DNA of 7,847 bases. It comes from Patescibacteria group bacterium UBA4664. Its GTDB lineage: Bacteria; Patescibacteriota; Saccharimonadia; CAILAD01; BJGX01. Location: assembly GCA_943353705.1 (NCBI GenBank), contig CALRAY010000023.1:1-7847 (forward strand), given 5' to 3'. A model generated the notes under the pieces. The model saw nothing but the letters and a program-made list of their open reading frames with translations. It was not told where the DNA came from and searched no databases. A program made the translations under genes and the position numbers. How positions within the stretch are numbered: position 1 is the first letter of the stretch; each line of letters opens with the position of its first letter. Of the stretch, positions 6,541-7,847 are shown in pieces.

Positions 6541-6592
6541 CCAAACAAACATTACAATTGAATAGAAGAATAGAAAGAGAGAAGAAAATATT

Positions 6593-7789
6593 ATGCAAAA
6601 CCAATTTTTATCAGCCATCGAGCAAATATGTGAAGAAAAAGGTATATCTAGGGACATGGTCTTAGATGCAATCGAAGCGGCAATAATTGCTGCATACAAA
6701 AAGGACTTCGGCGATAAGGAGCAGGAAGTTAGAGCCGAACTTAACCCAGATACTGGGGAAGCCACAATTTTTGTAAGTAAAGAGGTTGTGGAGAACGTTG
6801 AAGATACGATGACCCAAATAACTCTTGCTGCTGCAAATAAAATTAAAAAAACTGCAGTAATCGGAGATTTGGTAGAGATTAAAGAAGAAAACCGAGATTT
6901 TGGACGAGTCGCGGCTCAAACTGCCAAACAAGTTATTGTTCAGCGTATTCGTGAAGCCGAGCGAGATGTCGTGTTTAGCGAATTTAGCGACAAAGAAGGC
7001 ACTATTATCAATGCCACTGTTCAAAGATTTGAGAACGGTAACACCTATATTGACCTAGGAAGAGCAACTGGAGTTATATTCCCGGGCGATCAGATACCTA
7101 ACGAAAAGTATTACCCAGGTCAGAAGATCAAGGTGTTCGTAGTAAGGGTGGAGCAAACTAGTCGCGGTCCTCAGATTGTAGTTAGTCGTTCGCATCCTGA
7201 TATGGTACGTAGGTTATTTGAGATGGAAGTGCCAGAAATATCCAATGGTTCAGTCGAGATAGCTGGCATAGCTCGTGAGGCTGGTGCTCGAACCAAAATA
7301 GCTGTCAAATCTAATACTGCCGGGGTAGATCCTGTTGGTACATTTGTCGGTGGTCGAGGTACCAGAGTCCAGGCTGTTATGGGGGAGCTTGGCGAAGAGA
7401 AGATAGATATTATTGGCTATAGCGAAGACCCAGTAGAGTTTATAACCAATGCTCTTTCTCCAACAAAAGTCATAAATGTGAAGCTTGATGCAGAAAATAA
7501 AAAAGCTATTGTCAGAGTACCAGAAGACCAACTAAGCCTCGCAATCGGTAAGTCGGGTCAAAATGTACGTTTAGCAGCAAAGCTGACTGGCTGGAATGTT
7601 GATATTGACGGAGCAGATGATGCTGGAATCGAAGCTACGGCTGAAGAAGTTAAAGATAAGCCTCAGCCCAAAAAGACTTCAGATCTAGAAGATGCCCTAA
7701 TAGAAGCAAATAAAGACGACGAAAAAGCTACAGAAAAAGCTACAGAAAAAGCTACAGAGTCAGACCCAACAGCTGAAGAGTCTAAATAG
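6593..7789 (+). CDS. nusA: transcription termination/antitermination factor NusA
   Basis: NusA binds RNA polymerase and nascent RNA and controls pausing, termination and antitermination. In this 398-residue protein the N-terminal polymerase-binding domain spans about 1-128. The S1 domain (about 133-199) includes EGTIINATVQ and ATGVIFPGDQIP. KH1 (about 201-280) has VGTFVGGRGTRVQ (248-260) and GEEKIDIIGY (267-276). KH2 (about 281-345) has LAIGKSGQNVRLAAKLTGW (316-334), a strong family signature. It lacks the acidic repeat domains of the longer E. coli protein, as Bacillus NusA does, but adds a charged tail (about 346-398) containing three EKAT repeats. The start is preceded only by a purine run (6573-6588), not a classic SD. 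It has its own consensus promoter and a long leader with a possible attenuator. rimP, usually just upstream, is absent; yraN occupies that place. Confidence 0.98.
   Translation: MQNQFLSAIEQICEEKGISRDMVLDAIEAAIIAAYKKDFGDKEQEVRAELNPDTGEATIFVSKEVVENVEDTMTQITLAAANKIKKTAVIGDLVEIKEENRDFGRVAAQTAKQVIVQRIREAERDVVFSEFSDKEGTIINATVQRFENGNTYIDLGRATGVIFPGDQIPNEKYYPGQKIKVFVVRVEQTSRGPQIVVSRSHPDMVRRLFEMEVPEISNGSVEIAGIAREAGARTKIAVKSNTAGVDPVGTFVGGRGTRVQAVMGELGEEKIDIIGYSEDPVEFITNALSPTKVINVKLDAENKKAIVRVPEDQLSLAIGKSGQNVRLAAKLTGWNVDIDGADDAGIEATAEEVKDKPQPKKTSDLEDALIEANKDDEKATEKATEKATESDPTAEESK
7721..7756 (+). repeat. three perfect 12-base tandem repeats inside nusA
   Basis: GAAAAAGCTACA occurs three times in a row without mismatch and encodes EKAT three times near the NusA C-terminus. 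The unit is a multiple of three, so slippage would change tail length without breaking the frame. Exact DNA identity suggests recent copying rather than selection on protein alone. Confidence 0.9.
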
Positions 7790-7800
7790 CCTCAATAAAT

Positions 7801-7829
7801 TTGGCCTGGTAGGTTTTATTTGGTAAAAT
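7801..7829 (+). promoter_or_regulatory. promoter for the gene beyond the right edge, extended -10
   Basis: TTGGCC (7801-7806) matches the -35 consensus at four of six positions. It lies 17 bases from TAAAAT (7824-7829), with TGG (7821-7823) giving the extended -10 motif. The layout closely copies the rplS promoter. Transcription should begin near A7835. It starts 12 bases after the nusA stop, so the next gene can be transcribed apart from nusA. Confidence 0.65.
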
Positions 7830-7834
7830 TCAAG

Positions 7835-7840
7835 AAAGGA
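7835..7840 (+). promoter_or_regulatory. probable Shine-Dalgarno sequence of the next gene
   Basis: AAAGGA lies six bases before the final A of the window, a suitable distance if that base begins an ATG. The next gene is out of view. After nusA, infB (translation initiation factor IF-2) would be the usual neighbour, but this is inferred from general gene order only. Confidence 0.45.
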
Positions 7841-7847
7841 TAAGCGA

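Noticed and set aside
6481..6561. A 26-codon open frame from TTG to TGA crossing the nusA leader hairpin, possible leader peptide
   Set aside because: It starts with TTG about five bases from the predicted transcription start, has no SD, and shows no run of regulatory codons. Short open frames of this size are expected by chance.
6511..6765. 84-codon minus-strand open frame across the nusA leader and start
   Set aside because: It overlaps the consensus nusA promoter region and the start of a certain gene. Its composition is that of an antisense shadow.

Overview
The window is a compact bacterial chromosomal segment in which every gene lies on the + strand. Gene content and style fit a reduced genome of the Patescibacteria/CPR type, with Candidatus Saccharibacteria (TM7) my best guess. 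The supporting signs are AT-rich sequence, overlapping start/stop codons, near-leaderless promoters, several low-complexity Lys/Glu-rich tails, and nusA without the usual rimP in front of it. Taxonomy is an inference from style and gene order and was not tested by a search. The standard genetic code fits: TGA is used as a stop (187-189) and Trp is encoded by TGG.

Layout. (1) 1-934: three tightly coupled small genes for helical, partly membrane-associated proteins. They are the tail of a possible YtxG/DUF948-like protein, a YtxH-family protein, and an 85-residue DUF5665-like membrane protein. They are joined by ATGA and TAATG overlaps. (2) 966-4592: dnaE, the replicative DNA polymerase III alpha subunit, 1208 aa. 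It has a clear Shine-Dalgarno (SD) sequence, all catalytic aspartates and a complete set of PHP metal ligands. (3) 4610-5364: a separate transcription unit for rplS (ribosomal protein L19). It has a strong extended -10 promoter almost on top of the start codon and a near-perfect hairpin terminator. The L19 carries an unusual acidic tail of about 100 residues. (4) 5405-6434: rnhB (RNase HII) followed by yraN (UPF0102 nuclease-like), probably transcribed together from a -10 box that overlaps the 5' end of the rnhB open frame. (5) 6440-7789: nusA, driven by a consensus promoter (TTGACA-N18-TATAAT). Its leader is about 117 nt and contains a terminator-like hairpin, a possible attenuator. (6) 7790-7847: a further promoter and SD for a gene beyond the right edge, plausibly infB.

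Together the window carries core information-processing genes: DNA replication (dnaE), RNA primer/ribonucleotide removal (rnhB), a possible DNA-processing factor (yraN), translation (rplS), and transcription elongation/termination (nusA), with a small envelope-type cluster at the left. I see no mobile element, CRISPR array, tRNA or rRNA. I found no clearly new multi-gene system. The most interesting signals are regulatory (near-leaderless starts, the nusA leader) and the tails added to L19 and NusA.
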